Part shown: positions 43,975 to 53,959 of the stretch, in pieces | How the letters are laid out: each line of letters begins with the position of its first letter | How positions within the stretch are numbered: the first letter of the stretch is position 1 | Source: Eubacteriaceae bacterium | GTDB taxonomy: Bacteria > Bacillota > Clostridia > Lachnospirales > Lachnospiraceae | Length of the DNA: 64,000 bases | Reading direction: 5' to 3' | NCBI GenBank assembly: GCA_902362875.1 | Contig: CABIYF010000005.1 | Coordinates: forward strand, 62,001 to 126,000 | Position numbers and translations under genes: made by a program | Notes under the pieces: model-generated | The model's input: only the letters and a program-made list of their open reading frames with translations | Databases searched by the model: none | Told to the model about the DNA's origin: nothing

Positions 43975-44529
43975 TTGGTAAACGTCATCGTTTTATTCCC
44001 GAAACAAGAAGTCGCCAGAAGTATCCGAAATCTTCTGGTAAGAAGCGGTTTTGAAGTAACCGCTGTATGTGCAACGGGTGCACAGGTAGTTCAACGTATG
44101 GAAGGTGTTGAAGAAGGGCTTGTCGTCTGCGGATACAAATGCTCAGATATGATCTACAGCGAATTAAGAGAATATCTCTCAGGAGAGATAAAGATGCTGC
44201 TCATTGCTTCTCGCCAATATTTAGATGACTGCGTGTATCCAAACGTGACAGGACTTCCGATGCCTCTTAAGGGGCATGAATTAGTCGAGAAAACGAGAGA
44301 GATCGTTACCGAAATTTCTGAGAAGCAAAGACGAAGAAAACAACGGCCGAAACAACGTACCAGAGAAGAAATCCGTCTGCTTGATGAAGTCAAAGAATTA
44401 CTGATGCAGAACAATCAGATCACAGAAAGCGAAGCCCATTCCTACATACAACAGCGAAGTATGAACAGTGGAGTAGGGCTTATCGAAATGGCAAAGATGA
44501 TCAAAGAATCATTAACATATCAAAACTAG
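43975..44529 (+). CDS. ANTAR-domain response-regulator-like protein (NitR-like)
   Basis: The 184-residue protein has an N-terminal receiver-like domain (VNVIVLFPKQEVARSIRNLLV...) that lacks the usual phospho-acceptor Asp pattern (ML-LIASRQYLDD), and a C-terminal ANTAR domain from about residue 118. Coiled-coil helices and EAHSYIQQRSMNSG are seen there. ANTAR proteins bind paired RNA hairpins with hexaloops and prevent termination. In Clostridium an ANTAR protein (NitR) also follows glnA. TTG 43975 is preferred to ATG 43939 because GGAGGTGA lies five bases before it. It may act on the carA leader. Confidence 0.82.
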   Translation: MVNVIVLFPKQEVARSIRNLLVRSGFEVTAVCATGAQVVQRMEGVEEGLVVCGYKCSDMIYSELREYLSGEIKMLLIASRQYLDDCVYPNVTGLPMPLKGHELVEKTREIVTEISEKQRRRKQRPKQRTREEIRLLDEVKELLMQNNQITESEAHSYIQQRSMNSGVGLIEMAKMIKESLTYQN

Positions 44530-44538
44530 GAGGAATTT

Positions 44539-45753
44539 ATGTTTAAAATTAACGACAACTACTTGAAACTGCCTGGAAGTTACTTATTTTCAACAATCGC
44601 GAAAAAAGTAAATGCATATTCCGAGGCAAACCCTGACAAAAATATTATTCGTTTAGGAATTGGAGACGTAACACAGCCTCTGGCACCAGCGATCATCGAC
44701 TCTTTACACAAAGCAGTAGACGAAATGGGACACGCAGAAACATTTCACGGATATGCACCAGACCTTGGATATGAATTTTTAAGAAATGCAATCGCAAAAA
44801 ATGATTATCAGGATCGTGGAGCAGACATCAAAGCAGACGAAATCTTCGTAAGTGACGGAGCGAAATGTGACTCTGGAAACATTCAGGAAATTTTTGCACA
44901 GGATAACAAGATTGCCGTATGTGATCCAGTATATCCAGTATATGTAGATACAAATGTTATGGCTGGAAGAGCTGGAACATATGACAAAGTAACAGAGACA
45001 TGGAGTGATGTGATCTACATGCCATGTACAGCAGAGAATAACTTTGCACCAGATTTCCCAAGCGAAGTACCAGATATCATTTACCTTTGCTTCCCTAACA
45101 ACCCAACTGGATCAACAATCACAAAAGACCAGTTACAGGGATGGGTAGACTATGCAAACAAGAACGGATGCGTGATCATTTATGATGCAGCATACGAAGC
45201 ATATATCTCAGAAGATAACGTTGCACACACAATCTATGAATGTGAAGGTGCAAGAACATGTGCGATCGAATTAAAGAGTTTCTCTAAGAACGCAGGATTT
45301 ACAGGAGTCCGTCTTGGATACACAGTTATTCCTAAGGACTTAAAATGTGGAGATACACAGTTACATGCATTATGGGCAAGACGCCACGGAACAAAATACA
45401 ACGGAGCTCCATACATCGTACAGAGAGCTGGAGAAGCAGTTTACTCTGAAGAAGGAAAAGCTCAGTTAAAAGAACAGGTTGGATACTATATGAATAATGC
45501 CAAAGTAATCTTTAACGGATTACAGGATGCAGGATACACAGTATCTGGTGGTGTGAACGCACCATATATCTGGTTAAAGACACCAGACAACATGACATCT
45601 TGGGAATTCTTCGATCATCTGTTAGAAGATGCCAACGTTGTTGGAACACCAGGATCAGGATTCGGACCAAGCGGAGAAGGATACTTCCGACTTACAGCGT
45701 TCGGTAACTATGAAAATACAGTTGAAGCAATCGAACGAATCAAGAAAATGTAA
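44539..45753 (+). CDS. dapL: LL-diaminopimelate aminotransferase
   Basis: The 404-residue PLP-dependent class I/II aminotransferase makes LL-diaminopimelate directly from tetrahydrodipicolinate, the one-step route to peptidoglycan and lysine. Family marks are [59 protein letters not shown] and the PLP lysine in [18 protein letters not shown]. Tetrahydrodipicolinate also feeds dipicolinate in spores. AGGAGG precedes the ATG by seven bases. It ends before a strong terminator. Confidence 0.96.
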   Translation: MFKINDNYLKLPGSYLFSTIAKKVNAYSEANPDKNIIRLGIGDVTQPLAPAIIDSLHKAVDEMGHAETFHGYAPDLGYEFLRNAIAKNDYQDRGADIKADEIFVSDGAKCDSGNIQEIFAQDNKIAVCDPVYPVYVDTNVMAGRAGTYDKVTETWSDVIYMPCTAENNFAPDFPSEVPDIIYLCFPNNPTGSTITKDQLQGWVDYANKNGCVIIYDAAYEAYISEDNVAHTIYECEGARTCAIELKSFSKNAGFTGVRLGYTVIPKDLKCGDTQLHALWARRHGTKYNGAPYIVQRAGEAVYSEEGKAQLKEQVGYYMNNAKVIFNGLQDAGYTVSGGVNAPYIWLKTPDNMTSWEFFDHLLEDANVVGTPGSGFGPSGEGYFRLTAFGNYENTVEAIERIKKM

Positions 45754-45770
45754 TTTTCGAATATGTGATA

Positions 45771-45813
45771 AAGAGAATGGAATGTCAGGAATACGGCATT
45801 CCATTCTCTTTTT
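45771..45813 (+). terminator. Terminator after dapL
   Basis: AAGAGAATGGAATG (45771-45784) pairs exactly with 45797-45810, 14 bp, loop 12 bases, and T residues follow to 45813. Confidence 0.9.
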
Positions 45814-45899
45814 CTGTTGCTGACTGGAAACTAGTTTACACTTTTATATATTGTTCTAATAAGCTATAATAAATCTTAAGACAGAAAGGTGGTGTAATT

Positions 45900-47606
45900 A
45901 TGTATGATCAAAATAAAAAACTTCCGATTGGAGTAGAATTTTTTGAAGATATCAGAACGCAGGGATTTTATTATATAGATAAAACAAACTTCATAAAAGA
46001 TCTCATCAATATGAGAGGAAGTGTCAATTTATTTACACGGCCGAGAAGATTTGGAAAAAGTTTAAATATGGATATGATTAAATGTTTCTTTGAAACAGGC
46101 ACAGATAAGTCTTTATTTGATGGACTAGATATATCGAAAGAAAAAGATTTATGTAATCAATATCAGGCAAAATATCCAGTAATTTCTATCAGTTTAAAAG
46201 ATGTTGATGGAAGAAATTATGAAGTAGCTCTAAAGAAAATGGCAGCTACATTGAAAAAAGAGATCAGGAGGCATCAGTATCTGCTAGAAGGAGATCAGCT
46301 GACAGAGATTGATAAGAATGCAGTGAAGCATTTATTTACAGATCCATTAGATGAGACAGATCAGGAAGAAAGTCTTTATCTTCTTTCAGAAATGCTCTAT
46401 AAATATCATGGACAAAAAGTGATTTTATTAATTGACGAATACGATGTACCATTAGATAAATCCTATTCTAAAGGATATTATGATGAAATGGTCAATCATA
46501 TGAGAGGGCTGTTTGGCGAAGTATTAAAGACAAATCCGAATCTTTATTTTGCAGTGCTTACAGGCTGTCTTCGAATTTCAAAGGAAAGTATATTTACAGG
46601 CATCAATAATTTTAAAGTTCATTCGATTGCAGATACAAGTTATGATGAATATTTTGGATTTACAGATGAAGAAGTAAAAGAGATGCTTTCTTATTATCAG
46701 ATAGAAGGACAGTATGATGTGATCAAACAATGGTATGATGGATATCAGTTTGGAAAAGAAAATATTTACTGTCCTTGGGATGTGATCAATTATATAGCAG
46801 ATTATTTAAATGATTCACATATGCAGCCGAAGTTATACTGGCTGAATACAAGTGAGAATTATATTATTCATCAGTTGATTAAAAGAGCAGATGCCAATAT
46901 GCGTGAAGAGATTGAGCAGCTGATTACAGGAAAAAGTATATGTAAAGCAATAAAAACAGAATTGACATATAAAGATCTTGATATACCAGAATTTGGAGAT
47001 AACGATACAAGCAGGAATAATTTATGGAGTATCTTGTATACAACTGGATATTTAACAACAAGATCAAGCGATGGACGAAGATATGAATTAACAATTCCGA
47101 ATCAGGAAATTCATGATATTTTTGTGACACAGATCAAAGAATGGATGCAGGATACGATCATTCAGGGAGATTTGGCACAGTTAAAAGAATTCTGGCAGGC
47201 AGTTGCAACAGGAAATGCACAGAACTTTGAAGAAATATTTCGAAACTATCTTTTAAAAACAATCAGCATCAGAGATACAAATACAGCAATTGACAGAAAA
47301 GAAAACTTTTATCATGGACTGCTTCTTGGAATTTTAAGAGGTAACAGTTCATGGATCATAAAGTCAAATCAAGAATCCGGAGACGGATATGCAGATATTG
47401 TCATGGAAATTCCAGAGAAGAGAATAGGCTGTATCTTTGAAATGAAATATGCACAGGATGGAAATTTGGAGAAATCATGTGATATTGCTCTAAAACAAAT
47501 AGAAGATAAAAAATACACAACAATTCTTAGGGAAGATGGAATGAATATCATATATAAATATGGTGTAGCATGCTATAAAAAAGACTGTAAAGTTATGAGG
47601 AAATAA
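45900..47606 (+). CDS. AAA-ATPase-like/PD-(D/E)XK nuclease-like protein
   Basis: The 568-residue protein begins LPIGVEFFEDIRTQGFYYID and has a P-loop LFTRPRRFGKSLN (near residue 45) and Walker B VILLIDEYDVPLDK (about 175), as in the AAA-ATPase-like family (PF09820). The C-terminus contains GYADIVMEIPEKRIGCIFEMKYA, a PD-(D/E)XK pattern (Asp, then Glu-x-Lys) found in the DUF1703 nuclease-like domain. Many copies exist in gut Firmicutes and Bacteroidota genomes; the function is unknown. It has its own promoter region and a terminator on each side. AAGGTGGTG precedes the ATG. Confidence 0.85.
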   Translation: MYDQNKKLPIGVEFFEDIRTQGFYYIDKTNFIKDLINMRGSVNLFTRPRRFGKSLNMDMIKCFFETGTDKSLFDGLDISKEKDLCNQYQAKYPVISISLKDVDGRNYEVALKKMAATLKKEIRRHQYLLEGDQLTEIDKNAVKHLFTDPLDETDQEESLYLLSEMLYKYHGQKVILLIDEYDVPLDKSYSKGYYDEMVNHMRGLFGEVLKTNPNLYFAVLTGCLRISKESIFTGINNFKVHSIADTSYDEYFGFTDEEVKEMLSYYQIEGQYDVIKQWYDGYQFGKENIYCPWDVINYIADYLNDSHMQPKLYWLNTSENYIIHQLIKRADANMREEIEQLITGKSICKAIKTELTYKDLDIPEFGDNDTSRNNLWSILYTTGYLTTRSSDGRRYELTIPNQEIHDIFVTQIKEWMQDTIIQGDLAQLKEFWQAVATGNAQNFEEIFRNYLLKTISIRDTNTAIDRKENFYHGLLLGILRGNSSWIIKSNQESGDGYADIVMEIPEKRIGCIFEMKYAQDGNLEKSCDIALKQIEDKKYTTILREDGMNIIYKYGVACYKKDCKVMRK

Positions 47607-47660
47607 AATAATCTTAGGAAGTACAAGGTTGACATTTAAAACATAGTACGATATAGTTTT

Positions 47661-47698
47661 AAAAAGCGAGGAAGCGAAAGATAGCTTCCTCGCTTTTT
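47661..47698 (+). terminator. Terminator after the AAA-like gene
   Basis: AAAAAGCGAGGAAGC (47661-47675) pairs perfectly with 47684-47698, a 15-bp stem with an eight-base loop and terminal T5. Confidence 0.92.
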
Positions 47699-47767
47699 GC
47701 ATTTTACAAGAAATATTTGACATCGCTAGGCTAAAAAACAGACTGACAGAAAGGAATCGTGGTAAAA

Positions 47768-48384
47768 ATGAAAAAGAAAGTATATATAACAAATCGGATG
47801 ATCACTATGGGTGCGTGTCTGATTTTTTTTATTGTAATTTTTATAACATTTGTCAGCTGTTACTATGTAGATGTATGTATAAAAAAAGAAGCAAAAGCCC
47901 CAAAAAATAGATATGAATGGACGAAATTAGGAGGAATACTAGAAGATGCATCAGATTATCTGACAAGTGAAGTCAGGCAATATGTGATTACAGGGGATGC
48001 AGGATATTTCTATGATTACTGGAATGAAGTTTATAAAGTAAAACGCAGAGATATGGCAGTAAAAAATTAGATCATAAATATGAATTTTGTGGACAAAAAA
48101 TTTTGCTGGTAGATGATAACAGATTAAATCTAAGAGTGGAAAAAGAAATTTTAGAAAAGGCGGGACTTTATGTAGATACAGTACAAAATGGACAAGAAGC
48201 TTTATTTATGATTAAAGAAACAAAGTATGATCTGATTCTTTTTGAATATAGCGAATTAAAAACAGCATATTTTACACCAACTCCGACAGATATGTTAAAT
48301 GATGGATTCCTTGGAGTTTCAGTAATCACGATAGGAATGATGATATGGCTTTTTTTGCTGATTATTGGTAAAAAAAAGAACTGA
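47768..48384 (+). pseudogene. Decayed hybrid sensor histidine kinase/response regulator
   Basis: The first frame (ATG 47768 to TAG 48070) encodes one membrane helix (MGACLIFFIVIFITFVSCYY) and the beginning of a CHASE3-like sensor region (DASDYLTSEVRQYVITGD, RRDMA). After a stop, another frame reads DHKYEFCGQKILLVDDNRLNLRVEKEIL and NGQEALFMIKETKYDLILFEY, the start of a receiver domain. The phospho-Asp motif (usually LILMDIQMP) is lost and the frame runs into an unrelated hydrophobic tail ending GKKKN. The kinase core between them is missing. A large internal deletion followed by decay explains this. Confidence 0.75.
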
Positions 48385-48485
48385 TATTAAAAAATAAATG
48401 TATATGAAAAATATAAAAACAAAGGGCAGAATTACAAAAAATAAGTAGTAAACCTGCTCTTTCTTTTGTAATTATGAGATTTTTC

Positions 48486-48514
48486 TTGTATTCAATTCAT
48501 TTTTTATATACAAT
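48486..48514 (+). promoter_or_regulatory. Promoter of the purO-AICARFT pair
   Basis: TTGTAT (48486-48491), 17 bases and TACAAT (48509-48514) lie 48 bases before the purO start. Upstream, 48421-48472 holds interleaved complementary segments with no gene. Confidence 0.75.
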
Positions 48515-48561
48515 AGAAGAAATAAAAAAAGAAGATTTTCAAAAAAGGAGATTTAAGATCA

Positions 48562-49275
48562 ATGAAGAAGTTAGCTCTTGCTCAGGAATTAAAGGAAAAT
48601 GCTTATCCAGGACGAGGAATCGTTATCGGAAGATCCCAAGACGGGAAAAAGGCCGTAACTGCATATTTTATCATGGGACGCAGTGAGAACAGTCGAAACC
48701 GTGTTTTTGTAGAAGAAGGAGAAGGAATCCGTACACAGGCATTTGATCCAGCGAAGTTAGAAGATCCAAGTCTTATTATTTATGCACCTGTCCGTGTTCT
48801 TGGAGATGAAACGATCGTTACCAATGGTGATCAGACAGATACTGTTTATGAAGGAAGAGAAAAAGGACTTACTTTTGAACAATCTTTAAGAAGCCGTGAG
48901 TTTGAACCAGACGGACCAAACTACACACCAAGAATTTCAGGTCTTATGAAGATCGCAGACGGAACATTCCACTATGCAATGTCCATTTTAAAGAGCGACA
49001 ATGGAAATCCAGAATCCTGCAACCGATACACATACACATATGAGAATCCGATCGCAGGAGAAGGACGTTTTATCCATACATATATGCATGATGGAAATCC
49101 ACTTCCAAGCTTTGAGGGAGAACCTAAATTTGTTGAAATCGAAGAAGATATCGACGATTTCACAAACACACTTTGGAACAGCTTAAATGAAGACAACAAA
49201 GTATCTCTATTTGTACGTTATATTGATATTGCAACAGGGGAATATGAGACAAGAATCGTAAATAAGAACAAATAA
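48562..49275 (+). CDS. purO: IMP cyclohydrolase, PurO type
   Basis: The 237-residue protein matches the archaeal-type IMP cyclohydrolase family (PF07826), which closes FAICAR to IMP, the last step of purine synthesis. YPGRGIVIGRS near the start, YFIMGRSENSRNRVF and DDFTNTLWNSLNED late in the protein are characteristic. In most bacteria this activity is the N-terminal half of bifunctional PurH; here it is an unrelated enzyme followed by the separate transformylase. AAAGGAG precedes the ATG. The two genes are 35 bases apart. Confidence 0.88.
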   Translation: MKKLALAQELKENAYPGRGIVIGRSQDGKKAVTAYFIMGRSENSRNRVFVEEGEGIRTQAFDPAKLEDPSLIIYAPVRVLGDETIVTNGDQTDTVYEGREKGLTFEQSLRSREFEPDGPNYTPRISGLMKIADGTFHYAMSILKSDNGNPESCNRYTYTYENPIAGEGRFIHTYMHDGNPLPSFEGEPKFVEIEEDIDDFTNTLWNSLNEDNKVSLFVRYIDIATGEYETRIVNKNK

Positions 49276-49310
49276 TCAGTCAATCAGCAGATCAAAGGAG
49301 AAGAAGAAAA

Positions 49311-50489
49311 ATGAAGGAATTAGAATTAAAGTACGGATGTAACCCAAACCAGAAACCATCAAGAATCTATATGGCAGACGGAAGTGAGCTTCCAATTGAA
49401 GTATTAAACGGAAGACCAGGATACATCAACTTTTTGGATGCATTTAACGGATGGCAGCTGGTAAGAGAATTAAAGAAAGCAACAGGACTTCCTGCCGCAA
49501 CTTCTTTCAAACATGTATCACCTGCAGGAGCATCTGTGGGACGTCCAATGTCTGATACCTTAAAGAAGATCTACTGGGTAGATGATATGGGAGATTTATC
49601 TCCATTAGCATGCGCATATGCAAGAGCAAGAGGTGCAGACCGTATGTCTTCTTTCGGAGATTTTATCTCATTATCTGATGTATGTGATGCAGACACAGCA
49701 CGTCTTATTAAGAGAGAAGTATCTGACGGAGTGATCGCACCAGGATACACAGACGAAGCACTGGAAATCTTAAAAGGAAAGAAAAACGGAAATTATAACA
49801 TCATCAAGATCGATGAGAACTATACACCAGCACCATTAGAGCATAAACAGGTATTTGGTGTTACATTTGAACAGGGAAGACAGGAACTTCCAATTGATGA
49901 TGAATTATTATCAAACATCGTTACAGAGAACAAAGAGATCCCAGAAGAAGCACTGATCGATATGAAGATTTCTCTGATCGTATTAAAATATACACAGTCT
50001 AACTCTGTATGCTTCGTAAAAGACGGACAGGCAATCGGAATCGGAGCAGGACAGCAGTCTCGTGTACATTGTACAAGACTTGCAGGACAGAAAGCAGACA
50101 ACTGGTGGTTAAGACAGTGTCCAAAAGTTATGAATCTGCCATTTAAAGAAAAGATCCGCCGTGCAGACAGAGACAATGCGATCGATCTTTACATTGGAGA
50201 TGAATACATGGATGTCTTAGCAGACGGAGCATGGGAGAATATCTTTACTGAGAAACCAGAAGTTTTCACAAAAGAAGAGAAGAGAGAATGGTTAGACAAA
50301 TTAACAGATGTTACATTAGGATCTGATGCATTCTTCCCATTCTTTGATAATATTGAGAGAGCACATAAGAGTGGAGTTAAATACATTGCACAGCCAGGTG
50401 GATCCGTAAGAGATGATGCTGTGATCGACTGCTGCAATAAGTACAATATGGCAATGGCGTTTACAGGAATCAGATTATTCCATCACTAA
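49311..50489 (+). CDS. Stand-alone AICAR transformylase (PurH C-terminal-type)
   Basis: The 392-residue protein resembles the transformylase part of PurH, which puts a formyl group from 10-formyltetrahydrofolate on AICAR. SFKHVSPAGASVG is the PurH catalytic Lys-His motif, and KYTQSNSVCFVKDGQAIGIGAGQQSR and AQPGGSVRDDAVIDCCN are the other signature blocks. The N-terminal MGS-like IMP cyclohydrolase domain is missing, and PurO upstream supplies that step. AAAGGAGAAG precedes the ATG. A terminator follows. Confidence 0.93.
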   Translation: MKELELKYGCNPNQKPSRIYMADGSELPIEVLNGRPGYINFLDAFNGWQLVRELKKATGLPAATSFKHVSPAGASVGRPMSDTLKKIYWVDDMGDLSPLACAYARARGADRMSSFGDFISLSDVCDADTARLIKREVSDGVIAPGYTDEALEILKGKKNGNYNIIKIDENYTPAPLEHKQVFGVTFEQGRQELPIDDELLSNIVTENKEIPEEALIDMKISLIVLKYTQSNSVCFVKDGQAIGIGAGQQSRVHCTRLAGQKADNWWLRQCPKVMNLPFKEKIRRADRDNAIDLYIGDEYMDVLADGAWENIFTEKPEVFTKEEKREWLDKLTDVTLGSDAFFPFFDNIERAHKSGVKYIAQPGGSVRDDAVIDCCNKYNMAMAFTGIRLFHH

Positions 50490-50538
50490 AATTCACAATC
50501 AAGATACAAAAGAACATATCAATTAATAACTAATAAGA

Positions 50539-50580
50539 CACTGGCAGACGCCATGATTTTATGACTGCTGCCAGTGCTTT
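50539..50580 (+). terminator. Terminator after the AICAR transformylase
   Basis: CACTGGCAG (50539-50547) pairs with CTGCCAGTG (50568-50576), followed by CTTTATC. The U run is weak. Confidence 0.6.
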
Positions 50581-50697
50581 ATCTCAAAGAAAAATCAATC
50601 GAATCACAAAAGCAAAAAATCTTATATATGTACGAAAAAAAATACTGGAAATAAGGCTTGTTATTTATTTAACGAGAAAGTTTATCGGTTAGGTATA

Positions 50698-50749
50698 TTG
50701 TATTCAATCTAAATTTTGTTATAATAAAGGTAGTTAGATAAGGCTAACT
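50698..50749 (+). promoter_or_regulatory. pflB promoter with GTTAG-N6-CTAAC operator
   Basis: TTGTAT (50698-50703), 16 bases, then TATAAT (50720-50725) form a promoter. The palindrome AGTTAG-ATAAGG-CTAACT lies at 50732-50749, over the transcription start. It resembles the TTAG...CTAA dyads of metal-dependent DtxR-family repressors, which would link this iron-sulfur-dependent system to iron. The regulator is not known. A near copy follows pflA at 53867-53884. Confidence 0.55.
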
Positions 50750-50800
50750 TACAAAAGTAATATAAATTATTTTGATCCAAGAAATGGAGGAGTTTTCAAA

Positions 50801-53053
50801 ATGAAACAGTTTGAAGAATGGGAAGGTTTTAAAGGTAGAATGTGGAAGGAAGAAATCAATACAAGAGATTTCATCCAGGAAAACTACACACCTTATGATG
50901 GAGATGCAAGCTTCCTTGCAGGACCTACAGAAGCAACAGATAAGTTATGGGGTATCTTACAGGGACTTCAGAAAGAAGAACGTGCAAAAGGCGGAGTTCT
51001 TGATATGGATACAGACATCGTATCTTCTTTAACTTCTCACGGACCTGGTTATATCAGTGAAGAAACAAAAGATTTAGAGCAGATCGTTGGTCTTCAGACA
51101 GACAAACCATTAAAACGTGCATTCATGCCATATGGTGGTATCAAGATGGCAGAAGAATCCTGTCGTAACTATGGTTATGAACCAAGTGAAAGATTACATG
51201 AGATCTTCACAAAATATTCTAAGACTCATAACCAGGCAGTATTTGATGCTTACACACCAGAAATGAAAAAAGCAAGACATAACAAGATCATCACAGGTCT
51301 TCCAGATACTTATGGACGTGGACGTATCGTAGGTGATTACCGCCGTGTTGCTTTATACGGAATTGATTATTTATTAGAAGAAAAAGAAAATGACTTCGCA
51401 AACTGTGGATGCGGTGTTATGACAGATGACGTGATCCGTCTTCGTGAAGAATTAGCAGAACAGAAAAAAGCATTAAAAGGTATGAAAGAAATGGCACAGC
51501 TTTACGGATTTGACATTTCAAGACCTGCCAAAACTGCAAAAGAAGCAATCCAGTGGATGTACTTTGGATACTTAGCAGCGATCAAAACTCAGAACGGAGC
51601 TGCCATGAGTATCGGACGTGTCGCTACATTCCTTGACATTTATATCCAGCGTGACCTTGACAAAGGAATCATCACAGAAGAAGAAGCTCAGGAAATGATC
51701 GACCATTTAACAATGAAATTCAGAATGGTTAAATTCGCAAGAATTCCTTCTTACAACCAGTTATTCTCAGGAGACCCAGTATGGGCAACACTTGACCTTG
51801 CTGGTATCGGTGTAGATGGACGTTCTATGGTTACAAAGACAGACTTCCGTTTCTTACATACATTAGAGAACATGGGACCATCACCAGAACCAAACATCAC
51901 TGTATTATATTCTTCTGATCTTCCAGAGAATTTCAAGAAATATGCAGCTGATATTTCTATCCGTACAAGCTCTATCCAGTACGAAAATGATGATGTCATG
52001 AAACCTGTATGGGGAGATGACTACGCAATCTGCTGCTGTGTATCTGCAACTAAGACTGGTAAAGAAATGCAGTTCTTCGGAGCAAGAGCAAACCTTGCAA
52101 AATGCTTATTATATGCGATTAACGGTGGTGTTGACTGCAAGACAAAACAGCAGGTAGGACCTTCTTACAAACCAATCATGTCTGAATACTTAGATTATGA
52201 CGAAGTTATGGAAAAATACGACGTTATGATGGATTGGTTAGTAGACCTTTATGTAAATACATTAAACTTAATCCAGTATATGCATGACAAATATTACTAT
52301 GAAGCAGCAGAATTAGCATTAATGGATACAGAACTTGAAAGAACATTCGCAACAGGAATCGCAGGATTCTCTCATGCAGTTGACTCTTTAAGTGCTATTA
52401 AATACGCTAAAGTAAAAGCAATCCGTGACGAAGATGGATTAGTTGTAGATTACGAAATTGACGGAGATTTCCCAAGATACGGTAACGATGATGACAGAGC
52501 TGACGATATCGCAGTATGGCTGTTAAGAACATTCTTAGCTAAGATCAAAAAACATCATACATATCGTAACTCTGAACCTACAACATCTATCCTTACAATC
52601 ACATCTAACGTTGTATACGGAAAAGCAACAGGAACAATGCCAGATGGTAGAAAAGCAGGGGAACCATTAGCACCAGGAGCTAACCCAAGTTACGGTGCAG
52701 AGCAGAATGGATTATTAGCATCCTTAAACTCTGTAGCTAAGATTCCATACGAATGGGCATTAGATGGTATTTCTAATACACAGACAATCAACCCAGACGC
52801 TTTAGGACATGAAGAAGGGGAAAGAATCAATAACCTTGTAAATGTTATGGACGGATACTTTGATCAGGGAGCTCACCACTTAAATGTAAACGTATTCGGT
52901 AAAGAAAAACTGATCGATGCAATGGAACATCCTGAAAAAGAAGAATATGCAAACTTCACAATCCGTGTATCTGGATATGCAGTTAAGTTCATCGACTTAA
53001 CAAGAGAACAGCAGATGGACGTTATTTCCAGAACATGCCATGCAACAATGTAA
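50801..53053 (+). CDS. pflB: Formate acetyltransferase (pyruvate formate-lyase)
   Basis: The 750-residue glycyl-radical enzyme splits pyruvate and CoA to acetyl-CoA and formate in anaerobic fermentation. The active-site cysteine group is [16 protein letters not shown] and the radical glycine lies in [12 protein letters not shown] close to the C-terminus. Length fits true PFL (about 740-760). The activase follows after 22 bases. GGAGGAG precedes the ATG. The enzyme is destroyed by oxygen, so it marks an anaerobe. Confidence 0.97.
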   Translation: MKQFEEWEGFKGRMWKEEINTRDFIQENYTPYDGDASFLAGPTEATDKLWGILQGLQKEERAKGGVLDMDTDIVSSLTSHGPGYISEETKDLEQIVGLQTDKPLKRAFMPYGGIKMAEESCRNYGYEPSERLHEIFTKYSKTHNQAVFDAYTPEMKKARHNKIITGLPDTYGRGRIVGDYRRVALYGIDYLLEEKENDFANCGCGVMTDDVIRLREELAEQKKALKGMKEMAQLYGFDISRPAKTAKEAIQWMYFGYLAAIKTQNGAAMSIGRVATFLDIYIQRDLDKGIITEEEAQEMIDHLTMKFRMVKFARIPSYNQLFSGDPVWATLDLAGIGVDGRSMVTKTDFRFLHTLENMGPSPEPNITVLYSSDLPENFKKYAADISIRTSSIQYENDDVMKPVWGDDYAICCCVSATKTGKEMQFFGARANLAKCLLYAINGGVDCKTKQQVGPSYKPIMSEYLDYDEVMEKYDVMMDWLVDLYVNTLNLIQYMHDKYYYEAAELALMDTELERTFATGIAGFSHAVDSLSAIKYAKVKAIRDEDGLVVDYEIDGDFPRYGNDDDRADDIAVWLLRTFLAKIKKHHTYRNSEPTTSILTITSNVVYGKATGTMPDGRKAGEPLAPGANPSYGAEQNGLLASLNSVAKIPYEWALDGISNTQTINPDALGHEEGERINNLVNVMDGYFDQGAHHLNVNVFGKEKLIDAMEHPEKEEYANFTIRVSGYAVKFIDLTREQQMDVISRTCHATM

Positions 53054-53075
53054 TATAAATTAGTGGAATAGAACG

Positions 53076-53828
53076 ATGAATGAAAAAATAACCGGAAAAA
53101 TCCATTCCATCGAGACTTTTGGTCTCGTGGATGGTCCCGGTGTGCGGTTTATCGCTTTCATGCAAGGATGCCGGATGAGATGCAAATATTGCCACAATCC
53201 GGAGACCTGGCAGGAGGACTGCGGTGAAGACTGGCAGCCAGAAGCCCTCTTAAAGAGGGCTTTGCGTTACCGCATGTACTGGGGGAAAGATGGAGGGATC
53301 ACAGTCAGTGGTGGAGAACCCCTCTTACAGATTGATTTTTTAATTGAATTTTTTAAACTGGCAAAACAAGAAGGAATTCACACAGCCGTGGATACCTCTG
53401 CCAATCCATACACAAAAGAAGAACCATTTCACACAAAATGGTTAGAATTAATGAAATACACCGACCTTGTCATCTTAGACTTAAAAGAAATGGACGAGGA
53501 AAAACACAAGAAATTGACAGGCTGTCCAAACAGCAATATTTTAGCAATGGCACAAGAAATCTCAGACCTTGGAGTAGATCTGTGGATTCGTCACGTGCTT
53601 GTTCCAGACTTAACAGACGATGAAGAAGGACTAGCAGACTTAAAACACTTCATCGATGGACTAAAGACAGTCAAGAGAGTGGAAATCTTGCCATACCATA
53701 CTCTTGGACTTTTTAAATGGGAAAAATTAGGAATTAAATACCCGTTAGAAGGGGTACAGCCACCAAGCGAAGAAGCCGTAGCAAAGGCAGAAAAGATCCT
53801 TGGTATCGAGAAAACTTCTCAAAAATAA
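53076..53828 (+). CDS. pflA: Pyruvate formate-lyase activating enzyme
   Basis: The 250-residue radical SAM enzyme generates the glycyl radical on PflB. The cluster motif is FMQGCRMRCKYCHNPETW (C-x3-C-x2-C); the SAM-binding GGITVSGGEPLLQ and FGLVDGPGVRFI are also seen. It is of normal length and directly follows pflB, the usual operon. No separate promoter is visible between the genes. Confidence 0.96.
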   Translation: MNEKITGKIHSIETFGLVDGPGVRFIAFMQGCRMRCKYCHNPETWQEDCGEDWQPEALLKRALRYRMYWGKDGGITVSGGEPLLQIDFLIEFFKLAKQEGIHTAVDTSANPYTKEEPFHTKWLELMKYTDLVILDLKEMDEEKHKKLTGCPNSNILAMAQEISDLGVDLWIRHVLVPDLTDDEEGLADLKHFIDGLKTVKRVEILPYHTLGLFKWEKLGIKYPLEGVQPPSEEAVAKAEKILGIEKTSQK

Positions 53829-53857
53829 AGGTAGACAAATCATCCAAGATAGGATAT

Positions 53858-53884
53858 TATAATAACAGTTAGTTAAGACTAACC
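53858..53884 (+). promoter_or_regulatory. Second TATAAT plus GTTAG-N6-CTAAC site after pflA
   Basis: TATAAT (53858-53863) is followed by AGTTAG-TTAAGA-CTAACC (53867-53884), the same arrangement as before pflB, but no gene starts before the terminator at 53922-53959. A -35 hexamer at proper spacing is weak. It may drive a short RNA or be a relic of a lost gene. Confidence 0.4.
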
Positions 53885-53921
53885 AACATAAAACAAAACA
53901 TAAACATAACAAAGCAAAATG

Positions 53922-53959
53922 AAAAATCTGACCAGAATCTTCCTCGGGTCAGCTTTTTT
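53922..53959 (+). terminator. Terminator downstream of pflA
   Basis: AAAAATCTGACC pairs with GGTCAGCTTTTTT around 53922-53959, with six T at the end. It would end the pfl transcript and any short RNA started at about 53870. Confidence 0.8.

Noticed and set aside
50732..50749. Rex (redox) operator before pflB
   Set aside because: The dyad is GTTAG-N6-CTAAC and lacks the TTGTTAA/TTAACAA halves expected for Rex.
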